A stretch of 64,000 bases of DNA from Chrysoperla carnea (taxonomy: Eukaryota; Arthropoda; Insecta; Neuroptera; Chrysopidae). Shown piece by piece: positions 37,860 through 50,433 of the stretch; position 1 is the first letter of the stretch; each line of letters begins with the position of its first letter. Both the position numbers and the translations under genes were made by a program. The stretch lies in the NCBI RefSeq assembly GCF_905475395.1, contig NC_058342.1, forward strand, positions 467,001-531,000. Direction: 5' to 3'. The notes under the pieces are model-generated. The model saw only the letters and a list, made by a program, of their open reading frames with translations, was not told the origin of the DNA and made no database searches.

Positions 37860-40330
37860 TAGACCAGTGCCGAAGCATTCAAAGATAATAGAAAATGAAA
37901 AAAAAATTACAGTAGGATGAAACCCATTAGAAAAGCAGGGGAATATGATCAAAATGAGAGGAAACATAAATTACGGTCGATCCGAGTTCGGGAAGTGGGA
38001 GGGGGTGAGCTTTTAAGGGTAAAAAATGGTTTATCTTGATTTCCGGCAAAACTACAAGTTCTATGGAAAAAAGTTAAATGGCAAAGTTGTAGGCAATAAA
38101 AAGATCTACAACTTTTGTATTTGCAATTTTTTCACATAACCTCAAAATTTAGGTGAAAAATTCAAAAAACTAAGTTTTTGGTTTTTTATTTATATCTTTT
38201 TCAAAAAAATTTTTTTTTCTACGAATTTTTGTGAAAACTTACCTTATTATGTCCCAAATACACTGTAATTTATTTGATTAAAAATATTTATTTTTTCGCT
38301 TCATTTTAACTTAATATCAAAAAAGCACCCTAATTTTCAATCGAAAATTCTGACGTCAAAATATCAGCTTTTTTCAAAAAGTTTGGGAGCTTTTTGTTCC
38401 TTGAAATATCTACTTTCTGATGGTGTAAAAAAAATATACATTGCTATAGGAAATATTCTTAGAAAATGCAAAAAATTGAAAAAACAAATTCGAAAATTTT
38501 TTAAAAATCATTATGTACAATTTTGAGGTATTTATTAAAATTTACACTTTAATTACTCAAAAAACGTAAGATTTCATGTTTTATTGATAAACGAAAAAAT
38601 TGCAAATTAAAATATACTTCTATAATTAACAAACAAAAAAGTTAATAAAGTTAATATTTAATAAGACATATACAATATTTTGAAAAAGTTGTAGAATCTT
38701 CTTTAAATAATATTTGTAGATGCCTATTTATTGCTGTTTCAAGATAATTGCCGGAAAAGGAAAGAAAAGTATCGTTAATTCTATATTAGACGCGAAAAAT
38801 TTGTCAAATTTGGCCAATGTTTTTTACAAAAAAGATGAAAGTAAAGAAAATATAAAAAAAATGGATTACAATTAATCAAATCTATTTATAAATGTAAAAA
38901 AGAAAAAATAACACTGAATCAATTAAGGTTTCAAAAATATCAATTGGCAAAAATTAAATCATTCTTCATTTTGGCAAACCTCCCACCCACAGAAGGAGCA
39001 GCAGAACAACATTATTACAGAGCATATTATCAGCTTCAAACTTGGTTGGGTAACGAATTGACAGCAACAGATTGGGGCTGGAAACAACATCAGCGTGGCA
39101 TTATGCCCAAATTTACAGAAAAGGATTTAATTCCGGAAGTATTGATCAAAACTATTTGCTGCAGCTGTGAAACTGGATGTAACAGTTTAAAATGTGGCTG
39201 CCGAAAACATGGTTTAAAATGCACAAATTTATGCACTAATTGTCATGGTTCTGAAAATTGCTCCAATATGGAAGAAAGAATCTACGAGGAAGTAAATGAT
39301 TCAGAGGAAATTATGGATGAAGAACCAATGCAGACTGGAAATAACATTGGAGACGAAGATGATGGTCTTGAAGATTTCGACGCTCAACTAGAGTTGGAAA
39401 GATTTGTCGAATCTGACGATGAAGAAATGCCTCCAACGAGACAAAAACTAATGAATAACTGATTAGAATTTCAGATAAGGTATTTATAAATAACAAATTT
39501 AACGTTTTTAAAAAAAAATTTAATGAATAACGTAATCAGAATTAAGTTTTTAAATTCAATAGTACGATTTACATGTATATTTATTTTGTATGAGATTTTC
39601 TATGACATGAATGTAATTCGAGTAAAATAAATAAACTTTTTAGCTAAAAAAAATTGCAGCAATCACATTTTTTGATGAAATTGTACATAGTAATTAAAAA
39701 AAAATTTTCAAATTTGTTTTTTCAATTTTTGCATTTCCTAAGAATATTTCCTATAGCAATGTATATTTTTTTTTACACCATCAGAAAGTAGATATTTCAA
39801 GGAACAAAAAGCTCCCAAACTTTTTGAAAAAAGCTGATATTTTGACGTCAGAATTTTCGATTGAAAATTAGGGTGCTTTTTTGATATTAAGTTAAAATGA
39901 AGCGAAAAAATAAATATTTTTAATCAAATAAATTACAGTGTATTTGGGACATAATAAGGTAAGTTTTCACAAAATTTCGTAGAAAAAAAAATTTTTTTGA
40001 AAAAGATATAAATAAAAAACCAAAAACTTAGTTTTTTGAATTTTTCACCTAAATTTTGAGGTTATGTGAAAAAATTGCAAATACAAAAGTTGTAGATCTT
40101 TTTATTGCCTACAACTTTGCTATTTAACTTTTTTCCATGGGACTTGTAGTTTTGCCGGAAATCAAGATAAACAATTTTTTACCCTTAAAAGCTCACCCCC
40201 TCCCACTTCCCGAACTCGAATCGACCGTAATTTATGTTTCCTCTCATTTTGATCACATTCCCCTGCTTTTCTAATGGGTTTCATCCTACTGTAATTTTTT
40301 TTGGTTTCAAAAATTATCTACCCTGGTCTA
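37860..40330. mobile_element. Long-TIR element carrying a CXC-protein fragment
   Basis: 2.47 kb bounded by TAGACCAG (37860-37867) and CTGGTCTA (40323-40330), then nearly perfect inverted repeats of about 650 bp (about 37904-38540 and 39670-40305). Landmarks in both are ACAGTAGGATGAAACCC, TTCGGGAAGTGGGAGGGGG and TGACGTCA flanked by AAAATTC. Between them is about 1.1 kb with a Cys-rich reading frame. No transposase is seen, so it is non-autonomous or of an unrecognised type. Flanks ATATA/ATATA may be the target duplication. Confidence 0.8.
38905..39462 (+). CDS. CXC (tesmin/TSO1-like) domain protein, C-terminal fragment
   Basis: Open frame ending at 39462; there is no ATG at the beginning (the codon at 38944 is TTG) and coding-like sequence continues upstream (LNQLRFQKYQ), so this is the 3' part of a longer gene. 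Downstream: LPPTEGAAEQHYYRAYYQLQ, WLGNELTATDWGW, then ICCSCETGCNSLKCGCRKHG and CTNLCTNCHGSENC (9 Cys within 35 residues), and an acidic tail (EEVNDSEEIMDEEP). The Cys pattern resembles CXC/CRC zinc-binding domains. Proteins of this layout are, as I recall, multicopy in several arthropod genomes, which fits a transposon passenger or element-encoded protein. Function unknown. Confidence 0.6.
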   Translation, partial: KITLNQLRFQKYQLAKIKSFFILANLPPTEGAAEQHYYRAYYQLQTWLGNELTATDWGWKQHQRGIMPKFTEKDLIPEVLIKTICCSCETGCNSLKCGCRKHGLKCTNLCTNCHGSENCSNMEERIYEEVNDSEEIMDEEPMQTGNNIGDEDDGLEDFDAQLELERFVESDDEEMPPTRQKLMNN

Positions 40331-41332
40331 ATATATTTTTACATTCTTTTAAATTATAACTTTTTATTGCATTAAGAATATATGCTAGTTTCATGAATCT
40401 TAATCCTTTAACAAGCACTAATATTATTTATACATAATATGTTTTTATTTTATGTATGAAAGCATAACTTGCTAAATACATCCTAACAATTTAAAAACTT
40501 TTTATTTGATTAATATTATTTACAATAGCTAAAATTAATAGAATCTGAATAATCAAAATTATTTCTTTAAATATATAAATTCCGAATGTAAGTGTCCATC
40601 ATAATACTTCATTAAGTTTATATTTGGCTAGCAACCTGTTATGCATAAATTGGTTTAAAGGTTGCCTACTAAACATATTACAAATATAATTATTAACAAT
40701 TTTTGTTAATGGCGATTGCATTTTTTACTATAATCAATGGTAGCGCTTTAAGCAAAAACAATTAAAATCATTATAATAATTGTTAGCGATTATTATCAAT
40801 ATCGATAAGATGGAAGCAAAAAGTGTTTATTCATAAAAAAAGGTCTTTAATTTATTACATTTAGAAACAAAACTTTTCTAACATAATAAATTAAAGAGCA
40901 TTTATTATCAATACCATTTCTTACCATAATCGACGAAAAATATTATTATAACTAATAACTTTATTTATAAATAAGCATCCATTTTATTATTAATATATTT
41001 AATAATATTAATTGTAAATAATAATAATAATAATTATTATTAATATTATTATTATGAATAGTTATTATTATTAATATTATTTCATTTATTAGTAATAATA
41101 GATGACAGTGCTTATTATCAAAAGCCGTTCCATTTATAAGTATTATGGTTAGCATTAAATATTGATAAGTTCAAATATTTTCGTTAGCATTTATTATAAA
41201 TATTGTTAAGTTATATTTAGTTTGCTTTATTTTTAATCATAAAAAAAGCTCTTTAATTTAATAAAGAGCAAATATTATCATATTAATTTATAATTATTAT
41301 TATCAATAACATTTATTATTAATATTCATTAT

Positions 41333-41335
<3 letters not shown>
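40331..41335. other. AT-rich DNA, no gene seen
   Basis: Simple AT-rich sequence with scattered ATTATT/AATAAT runs that merges into the TTA microsatellite. No coding or RNA gene is recognised. Confidence 0.6.
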
Positions 41336-41363
<28 letters not shown>

Positions 41364-41419
41364 AACATATATTATTAATATTCATTATTATTATTATCAA
41401 CAACATATATTATTAATAT

Positions 41420-41510
<91 letters not shown>
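41336..41510. repeat. (TTA)n microsatellite, left edge of array
   Basis: Interrupted, then uninterrupted TTA repeat that borders the 3' end of element A1. Equivalent tracts separate all array members: 45791-45812, 46571-46635, 51137-51171, 51424-51460, 54372-54515, 56994-57042, 60036-60049 and 60085-60108. Confidence 0.95.
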
Positions 41511-41511
<1 letters not shown>

Positions 41512-44500
41512 TAAAATTTGAAATTAACGAATTCATGCCTGCCAAGGAGGGAGAGAGGATACAGGATTTACACCCCAGAGCCTCCCATCTCCTTGAGAGA
41601 CATAAATCTTCACAAGTCAGCTACGTCTTTTGAAGAAAGTTCACTGACTTGTGGCCGTGTAGTCTGTACGTCCGTCAGTCCACGCGACGTCCGTTGGTCC
41701 GTCTGTCTTCCGAGTCGGTGGTACGTAAGTCTGTCTAATGTCCTGGTCAAGCAGGCTCCGTCCCTGCACCGCAGCGATGTGGAACCTACTAAAAGAAATA
41801 AAAGAAAAGAAAAAGAAAAAAGAAACTTCAAGGGCTGTTACTTGAAGACAGTCTGATGCGATCTCAATGTACGAAGGGTGCCTATAATGACAGCCTTCTG
41901 CATGGAAGAGATAAGGTGACGAAGATGAGACCTGCAGACCGGAATTTGAGATAGATTCGTCTCGAGAGTGGGACGAATTCCGCCTAGGCAACCGATAATG
42001 AGGACAACCATTTTGACTGAGTAGCCAGGGTGTAGTTGTCGTAGTTCTTGTAAGAGATCAAGATATTTAGTCCGTTTTTGCTCCTCCTTCGTGACTATGT
42101 TCGTTTCTGCAGGCGCAGAGAACTCGATGACGTACATAGTCTTAGATAAGATATCCTGGAGCACTATATCAGGCTTAGTAGCAGAGAGCTGCCTGGTAGT
42201 TGGGAACGAGAAATTCCAGAAGATAATGCATTTCTCGTTCTTGACGACGGACTCGATCTCGCCTGGAGCATATGGTAGGACTGGCGTAGGGTCCACTTCA
42301 TACTTGTGTCTCAAGAAGTAGTACAGCACGCGGAGGGCAGCGTTATGGCGATGTATGTAGGTGTTCGTGGCATAAGAAGGACATGCCGAGATGAGGTGCA
42401 TCAGCGTCTCCGGCTGAGATTTGCACGCTCTGCAAATAGTGGTAGAGACTGCTTCTTTACATACATACTTTTGGTGAGTTAGCGTCGCTATCACACCATC
42501 TTGGGCAGCGATGATAAAGCCTTCTGTTTCAGACTTGAGTCCAGCTGATCGAAGAAAAGAGAACGTAAGATCAACGGAAAGACTACAGGTGTCTAGATGA
42601 CGGTAGAACATTCCCTGATGGTCACGATTCCGATGATCTTCGAAGAGGGAGCGTATTTCAGCTCGTTTCACAGCTGAACGAAGTCGAGATTTGGAGAGAA
42701 GGAACACGTTATCATCAAGATCACGATTAGACGGATCAAAAGCAAGGCCCAATTTAGACGCTGCATGTTGTGCTGCAGAGAACAAGAATGCTCCTTTACC
42801 CTGTAACTCATGATCGCGCACGAGTTCCATAAGAGGGTCTGAACTATTTATGACCTGACAAGCTATTCCTAAAACTACCCTATCATGTAGACATTCAACG
42901 GATAGGAGACCTCTACCTCCTTGCTGGCGTGGGAGGTAATTACGCGGTACAGAAGCACGTGGGTGCAAACTACGATTGACGTTCATGAGTTTGCGAGTGC
43001 CTCTATCAAGTTCCTTAAGCTCCTCTATTGTCCATTTGATGGAACCAAAAGAATAGAGAAGGATGGGTATTGCAAGCATATTAGTAGCACGGATCTTATG
43101 GATCCCAGACAATTTTGATTGCCAGATTTGTCGAAGACGGTGCCTATACCTGCCGCGCAGAGCTTCCTTGACAGTAGACACACTTTGAATGTGGTTTTTA
43201 CCGACACCCAAATATGTGTAGAGCTATTCTTCATCGAGATGTTTCACGATGCTTCCATCTGTGAGCTGCACGTCTGCATCGTAATCAGGGACACGACCCC
43301 TCTTACAATGAATGATGGCACATTTATCGAGTCCGAATTCCATGCCAATAGCCTTCGTGTACTGATGGACAGCTTTGAGAGCTTGAGATAGACTGCTCTC
43401 AGAAGAAGCATAAAGTTTCAGGTCATCCATATAGAATAGATGAGTTACCTGATGCTTCCTATCTGTCGGGGGACCACAACGGTAACCAGTTTCTTCTCGC
43501 AAGCGCAAGGAAAGGAGCATAAGGGAGATGCAGAATAAAAGCGGGCTAAAACTGTCGCCTTGATAGACACCACGCTTATACGTTACCAGATCTGTTGAGA
43601 CAGTACGTTTACCACATCTAATGGTAAATTTGGTCTTCCACAAAGGTAACAGCTCTTCAATGCATCTGATGATATCGGGTTGAATTTTCAAACATTTGAG
43701 CAGCACCAATATGAGTTGGTGAGAGGTAGTGTCAAATGCTTTCCTATAATCCACCCAGGCCATACTCAGGTCGCGTTGATACTGACGGGCGTCTTGACAG
43801 ATACATCTGTCAACAAGAAGATTATCTTTGCAACCTGATATACCTCGTTTGGAGCCGCGTTGCTCGTATATCATCTGCCAAACCGGTTCTATGGTTGTGC
43901 GTATGCGTTCATTAAGAATGGAGGTGAACGCTTTGTACACGGTATTGAGACATGTAATCGGGCGATAATTGCTCGGAACTGAAAGGTCTCCTTTCTTGGG
44001 AATCAAAACTGTTCGTCCTCCCGCGAACCACGTTGGAAAGGTCCCGTACCCAAGGATGTATGAAGTAAAGTGCCTAGCAAGATGTGCGTGTGTGGAAGTT
44101 AAACGTTTCCACCAGAAGTTGGACACAGCATCCATGCCAGGCGCCGAATGATTCTTCTTGCCTTTGAAAGCAAGGGATACTTCATCAGCGGTAACAGATG
44201 TTAGGACCGCTTGTTCTGCTAGGCGCGCGTTGCAGAACCTTTCGAACAGTTTGATTGGTCTTATATTTTTATCTACACTAGTCGACTTTTCATATAAATC
44301 ACGCCAGTAGCCATCGATTTGCTCTATCGAAGGTGGATTCTCGACGAGAGAAGGGGGTTTTGCAAATAAACGGGAAGGATTCGATACAAAGATCTTGTTC
44401 TCTCGAATACACTTCTCGCGTTTAACTAGCTTTTTCCGAGCGAGAGCTAGTGCACGTATCTTTTCAATGTTTCGCTGCTTGATAGTGAGCAGGATACCCT

Positions 44501-45790
44501 TGTTTAGTGTGTGGTGTTGGTGCCTGAGTTCACGCGCGAAGGCTCGCACCTTTGGGGTGAAGGGTTTACCAGCTTTCTGGTACTCTAACACACACTTGAT
44601 ACGTGATACCGTCTGTCGTAGAGGGGTCAACTTGGATTCAAGTTGCTCTATACGCTTGCGTGTTTTCTCCTCGGCTGTCTCAGTAGACTTGGGGGCAGGA
44701 GAAAGAGCACACATTGCAGCATAGACTGAGCTATCGATTTCGAGTAGGCTACTTGTGTGATTTAGATGATCGTCGACGATCTGGTTGATTAAAGCAAGGT
44801 CTTGTGCTTTGGCAAACGTTTTGCGATACTTTGGACGTTTGCGTTTGGAAAGGTCATTATCGGTTATGAACAGGATATTTTGAAACCGTTCTTTAAGCTC
44901 TTCCAAACGAGTGTTTGGTGGCTCAGCAGGAAGGATCGGAGTTTCCTCTACGTTCGCTTCCGTGGTCGAAGTGAGTGGCGTGGCTGTTTCCGCCGTTAAC
45001 ACAGGTAGTGCTGGGATATCTCCGGGTATCGGAGGCGTAGGTGGTGAAGCCTCTAACACAGGTGGCGGTGGGGTATTTTGACATACCCGATCCTGTGTCT
45101 CAGTATCAGATCTCTCAGTCTCTAATACTGGCTCGTCCTGAGATATTCCATCCTGTGTCTCAGCAACTAATGCCTCACGTGTAGAATGAACTACACCAGT
45201 AGCAGCCGGCACTATCTCATCACCTCGATTCACTTGCGCTTGCGTTGTCCTGCATCGTTTCTCAATTCCTGTTCGGGGTTTGTCAATTCCGGTTTTTTTG
45301 AGACGGGATACTTGATCGCGTAGATGTTGCGATTTCATATGGGAAAGTTCGGGATGCTTTTCGCACCAGAGGGTGTGCATCCTGCCCATATAGCCACGTC
45401 TAGATGGTTCACTTGCTTCGTAACAAGTGAGCAGGTCAGCCTTAAGTGCCTTCGTCCATTGAAAGCGCTGAAGACGACTGTTTTGTGTGCTCGCTCGACT
45501 TTCTTGAGAAGTGCCTTGAGATGGCTCTTCGTCGTCAGCGGCACGTCTAGTCTCCGGGACTAGCCTGGGATCCAAAGCCAAATTTGATTGCTCTCCCTCA
45601 TATCCGTGAGAGCTACCCCCTATAGGTAAGGTAGAAGCGTCACCTGCAGGGGGGCGGGGTTCTGTAGGACTGGGTCGACTACTACCCGCCTGAGGACCGA
45701 AAAATCTGCTTCTCAAATTTGACATTTCTGGATTTGACTCATTTAGCTCCGCTGAGTCAGCACGGACCCGAGGTTAGGGATTGCCTGCCC
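41511..45790 (-). mobile_element. Element A, copy A1 (R4/Dong-like, RLE type), near complete
   Basis: 4.28 kb minus-strand retrotransposon lying between two TTA tracts: 5' leader 45790-45726, one long ORF, 3' UTR 41837-41511 whose last bases on the minus strand are CAAATTTTAA against the TTA repeat. No LTRs and no poly(A). The single ORF with an N-terminal DNA-binding motif, RT with YMDD, and a C-terminal restriction-like endonuclease matches the R2/R4 superfamily. TTA/TAA targeting is the known habit of Dong. Its leader lacks about 85 bp present in A3. Confidence 0.9.
41838..45725 (-). pseudogene. Element A polyprotein (Myb-like, RT, RLE), one stop codon
   Basis: 1295-codon frame from 45725 with a single TAG at 43226-43224 (Glu in copies A3 and A4: EEELYTYLGV). 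N-terminus Pro/Ser-rich, then a Myb-like helix region from residue 88 (QRFQWTKALKADLLTCYEAS). RT: APGMDAVSNFWWKRL, NYRPITCLNTVYKA, WVDYRKAFDTTSHQLIL, GVYQGDSFSPLLFC, FYMDDLKLYASS (about residue 765). C-terminus: CCHC knuckle CRACKSQPETLMHLISAC from residue 1098 and the RLE motifs KPDIV (PD at about 1185) and VIEFSAP (Glu about 1201). Only one base separates it from a full-length frame. Confidence 0.9.
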
Positions 45791-45812
45791 TTATTATTAT
45801 TATTATTATTAT

Positions 45813-46570
45813 TTAAAATTTGAAATTAACGAATTCATGCCTGCCAAGGAGGGAGAGAGGATACAGGATTTACACCCCAGAGCCTCCCATCTCCTTGAGA
45901 GACATAAATCTTCACAAGGCAGCTACGTCTTTTGAAGAAAGTTCACTGACTTGTGGCCGTGTAGTCTGTACGTCCGTCAGTCCACGCGACGTCTGTTGGT
46001 CCGTCTGTTTTCCGAGTCGGTGGTACGTAAGTCTGTCTAATGTCCTGGTCAAGCAGGCTCCGTCCCTGCACCGCAGCGATGTGGAACCTACTAAAATAAG
46101 GAAAAAAAAATAGAGAAAAAGAAACTTCAAGGGCTGTTACTTGAAGACAGTCTGATGCGATCTCAATGTACGAAGGGTGCCTATAATGACAGCCTTCTGC
46201 ATGGAAGAGATAAGGTGACGAAGATGAGACCTGCAGACCGGAATTTGAGATAGATTCGTCTCGAGAGTGGGACGAATTCCGCCTAGGCAACCGATAATGA
46301 GGACAACCATTTTGACTGAGTAGCCAGGGTGTAGTTGTCGTAGTTCTTGTAAGAGATCAAGATATTTAGTCCGTTTTTGCTCCTCCTTCGTGACTATGTT
46401 CGTTTCTGCAGGCGCAGAGAACTCGATGACGTACATAGTCTTAGATGAGATATCCTGGAGCACTATATCAGGCTTAGTAGCAGAGAGCTGCCTGGTAGTT
46501 GGAAACGAGAAATTCCAGAAGATAATGCATTTCTCGTTCTTGACGACGGACTCGATCTCGCCTGGAGCAT
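45813..46570 (-). mobile_element. Element A, copy A2 (3' fragment)
   Basis: 758 bp identical in layout to the 3' end of A1: 3' UTR plus the last part of the ORF (46463-46137 open, RLE region from FSAPAETNIV to the stop). It is truncated at the 5' side within the codons before EKCIIFWNF, directly into TTA repeat: a classic 5'-truncated insertion. Confidence 0.9.
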
Positions 46571-46635
<65 letters not shown>

Positions 46636-47129
46636 GTCTCATCTATTTCATAGCAGGGCTGAGCCCGATTTAGTTTACCGCACGGACACAGTCAAGTGAC
46701 GGTAAACTGTTTTTTCCTTGTTCTGGTCTGTCATGTGAACCGGAGAATGTGTGTGAGTGTGCGTGTATATTTGTGAGGGTATTTTTGTTCTTGTAGTGTG
46801 TATAAATGTATATATGTTTATTGTGTTCAGCGACCTCGCCTTTTGGGTGATGTGTGTGGTGTTGTATTGTGTTGTGCTCGCTTTCGCGTTCGATGAGCGA
46901 TTGGGACGTTCTCCGTCGGTTTTGAATAGTGTGCAATTTGGCCATGTGTGAGTCTTGTGAGTCTTACAATGGGTGAAGTGTTTTGTGTGAGGTTTTGATT
47001 TATTGGTGGTGGTACGTGTATGGGTGTTGTGGTTAATAAAGTTATACTATGTTGTGTTTCTTGTGAAGTGTTTTGTGTTTTGTTTGAGACATCTGATGGT
47101 CTTGATATTTGATCTTGTGTGAGGCTTGT

Positions 47130-48221
47130 TTACCGAGCAGTGGGTGGTGTGTTATGTGTTTCGTTTCGATAAAGTGGGGGTGGTGCGTGTATGAGTGCTG
47201 TTGTAGTGTAAGTAATGATGTTGTGTTGTGATGAGTTTGTTTCTTGTGTATTGTTTTGTGTTTGGTTTGAAGAATGTGCTGATGTTGCGTGTGTGAGTGT
47301 TGTTGTAGATGTGCTGTGTTGTGTCGGGTATATTTCTTGCGTTATGTTTTGTGTGTGTAACTGTGTGTTGTGTGGGTGCTGGTGTGAAGTTTCCGTGTTT
47401 GGCATGAGTGTGTTTGCATTGGTCGGAGAGTATGTTGTGTTTGTTGTTGTTTGTTGAGCAGTGGTTAATGTTTGTGTTTGGAGAGTGCTGTGTCCCATAG
47501 AGAGAAACTTTCTCACTATACGGCAAGTATAAATTATAACTGCCTTTTGTAATTGTATGTATGTGTTTTTGTGTAGTTCAAGTGTATGCAGACTGTTGTG
47601 AAGTGTTGTTGGAATGACGCCTATTGAGCTTAGTATCACCGGAACGACAACAACTGTTGTCATTTTCCATTGATTCCTCAGATCGACAGCTAGATCGGTG
47701 TATTTTGTTAGTTTTTCAGTGTGTGTAGACTGAAGGTTGTGTGTGTTGGGTACTGCAATGTCTATGAGGAATGTGGTTTTTGTGTGTTTGTGTATAAGTG
47801 TAATGTCTGGCCTGTTGTAGTGTACCGCCTTGTCTGTGATAATTGTTCTATCCCAATATAATTTGTGCGTGTCGTTTTCGAGAATTGAAGATGGAGTGTA
47901 TTTGTAGTATGGTGAGTTGTCTGTTGTGAGTTTGTGTTTTATGGCGAGTTTTTGGTGTATTATTTTTGCTACCTGATGTACCTGTGTCTGTGTTTGTAAT
48001 CTGTTTGGGTAAGACGTGAGCATGCTGATGTAATGTGTTGTATTGTTTCCGGTTTTTGTCGACATTGCCGACATAGGTCTGTTTGTTGTGCGTTGTCTTT
48101 GAGTATGTGTTTTTTTGTAATTCAGTGTATGTATGATTTGATCCTGTATTGCAAACATGAAGCCCTCGGTTTCCGGAAAGATATTACACTTGGTCAACCA
48201 GGCTTCGAAAATACCTTCCAT
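47130..48221 (-). pseudogene. Element B RLE and C-terminal tail, B1
   Basis: Continues after the deletion in a new frame: AWLTKCNIFPETEGFMF, then an extra T in a T-run (near 48110) scrambles the CCHC knuckle. The RLE is readable (YNRPDITLIHK, FLIDIAVPNTH). It ends with a long Thr/Asn/Gln/His-rich tail (HSTLQTQTLTTAQQTTTN and onward) that runs past the usual end of RLE proteins. Confidence 0.82.
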
Positions 48222-49731
48222 GTAAAACCTTCGTTTTCCATGTCTGCATGTTTGTGGATGTGTGTTGTGTTTTGGTTGGTGGAAGAGAGTGTTGTGTTGT
48301 GTGCATGTTAAGTGGCGTGTATGACTTGTCTGCGGATGTTATGGCATTGTGTAAGTGTGATGTGTGTGTTTTAGATTGGAAGTACTCGCGTAGGCTATGG
48401 AGCTGGCGATCGTGTAATAGTTGGATATCTGTGAGACCACGTCCTCCTAAAGACCGTGGTAAAACCAACCTGGCTGATGATGAGTGTATGTGGTGTATTC
48501 TGTGTTTTGTCATGATTGTTCGTGTTTTAGTTTGTATGTTTTTAATGTCTGTGTTTGTCCACTTTATGATTCCGAAGGAATATGTGAGAAATGGTGTAGC
48601 GTATGTGTTGATGGCTCTAACGGTATTTCTACCATCAAGACCACTTTTGAGTATGTTTTGAATTGTTTGTATGTAGTGTTGTGTAAGTGTTTGTTTTATA
48701 TCTGTGTGTGGGATGCCTTGTGATTGCAGCACACCAAGATAGCTGTAAAATTGTCCCTCCTCCATGGGGCTAATGACACCACCATTTTGCAGGTCAAATA
48801 AAACAGGCGTTCCTGGGTCAGCATGTATGTGTTGTGTTTTGCATTTGTCAGTACCGAATTCCATCCGGATGTCAGCAGAGAATATTTCAGTCAGTCGCAT
48901 TAAATGTGTTAATTGTGTTTGTGTGGAGGCATACAGTTTCAAGTCATCCATGTAAAAAAGGTGAGATATTTTATGGAATTCTTTGTCGAACTTTACCTTG
49001 AAACCGCATCCCGAATCTGTGAGTATATGTGATAGTGGATTAAGAGCGAGACAGAACCAAAGGGGGCTCAATGAGTCTCCCTGGAAGATACCTCGTCTAA
49101 TGTGTATGGTATCTGTGGTAATGGTCGTGCTATTGTGTGTTAAATTTAGAGTGGTTGTCCATAACGACATGGCGTGTGTTAAAAATTGTATAATGTGTTC
49201 GTCAATTTTGTATAAATTCAATACTCTCTGAAGCCAGGAATGCGGCACGGAATCAAATGCTTTTTTGTAATCTATGTAAGCTGTGTACATGCTTCTGTTG
49301 TTGTGTTTTGCCTGTTCGGTCACCACCGAGTCTATAATGAGTTGCTCCTTACAACCTCTTGATAGTTTCCGACAGCCCTTTTGCTCCTCTGCGAGAATGT
49401 TGTTGTCTGTAATGTGTGTGTAAATTTTTTGTGTGATGCATGAAGTGATTAACTTGCATAGTGTAGATAGACATGTGATGGGTCTGTATTTTGTTGGATT
49501 TATTGCATCGTTATCCTTCGGTATCATATAAGTGATGCCCTTCATTAGAAAAGGAGGTGTTGTGTGAGGGTGTTGTATGAATTTTGTAAAATGTCTTGCG
49601 AGGTGTTCGTGTGTGCATGTAAAGTGTTTCAGCCAATAGTTGTGTATTTGATCCACGCCAGGGCTCTTCCAATTGTGTAAGTGTTGTGTAGCGTTGTGTA
49701 TGTCTTTTGTAGTAATTGTTGTTTTTGTCAT
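48184..49731 (-). pseudogene. Element B reverse transcriptase, B1
   Basis: 515 codons: SPGVDQIHNYWLKHF, KYRPITCLSTLCKL, GCRKLSRGCKEQLIIDS, YIDYKKAFDSVPHSWL, GIFQGDSLSPLWFCLA, LFYMDDLKLYASTQTQ, then the thumb and linker (LTYSFGIIKWTNTDI, LPRSLGGRGLTDIQLL). The frame ends after WKTKVLHGRYF because about 38 nt present in B3 (ELSHDCIDREASQ region) are deleted here. RT motifs are all intact. Confidence 0.86.
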
Positions 49732-50433
49732 GAGTGTAATGTTGTTTGTTTTGTGGATTTCGTCTCCGATCCAACAGGTTTCAACATTGTGCTGAACTTC
49801 CTCGGACCAAAGACCAGACCAATATGTAAAAAGTGAGTGTTCTGTGGGTGGTTGTGTATCGTGCTGTGGTGTGTTGTTGTGTGTGAGTGATCGGTAGAAA
49901 AACTTTTGGTTGTATTGGAATTGAGTGTTGTGTATTTTTCGTTTGTGTGCAGCTTTGTATCGTTTGAGTCGTGTAGAGTATACAGTGAGTTTTTGGTGTA
50001 GGGTATCCCTAAATTCCTCTAGAGCGGTGTTATGTACATCGTATTTGGAGTGTATTCTGTATGTTGTTTTGATGTTTTGTATGTGTTTGGTGAGTTTTTG
50101 TGTACGCGTTCCTTGTATGTATTGTGTGATCCGGCCTAGGTCCCGCCTTGTACTCGTAATACGAGAATTTAAACGCTTTTCCCAAGCCGGTACGCGTGTT
50201 TGTGAAGTGCGTGTGTTTCGTATGTTTAAGGGTGATGTTACCTTGAGACCATTACACCTAACTGCTGCAACAGCTCCGCAGTAAATGATGTTGTGTAAAT
50301 CTGTAAATGTTGTGTCCTGTGATAAGTATTGTGGTAAAATGTAATTGTTAAGCGTGTTGACTATGTTGGTGAGATTGCGTGAATGGTGTAGTTTTGGTAG
50401 TTTGTGTTTCTGTGTGGGGTCTAAATTTGTGAA

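Noticed and set aside
41518-41991. Repeated ~112-codon frames on both strands at each A 3' end (also at 45820, 51468, 57050)
   Set aside because: They fall in the A 3' UTR and recur only because the element is repeated; no domain and inconsistent ends. Kept as UTR.
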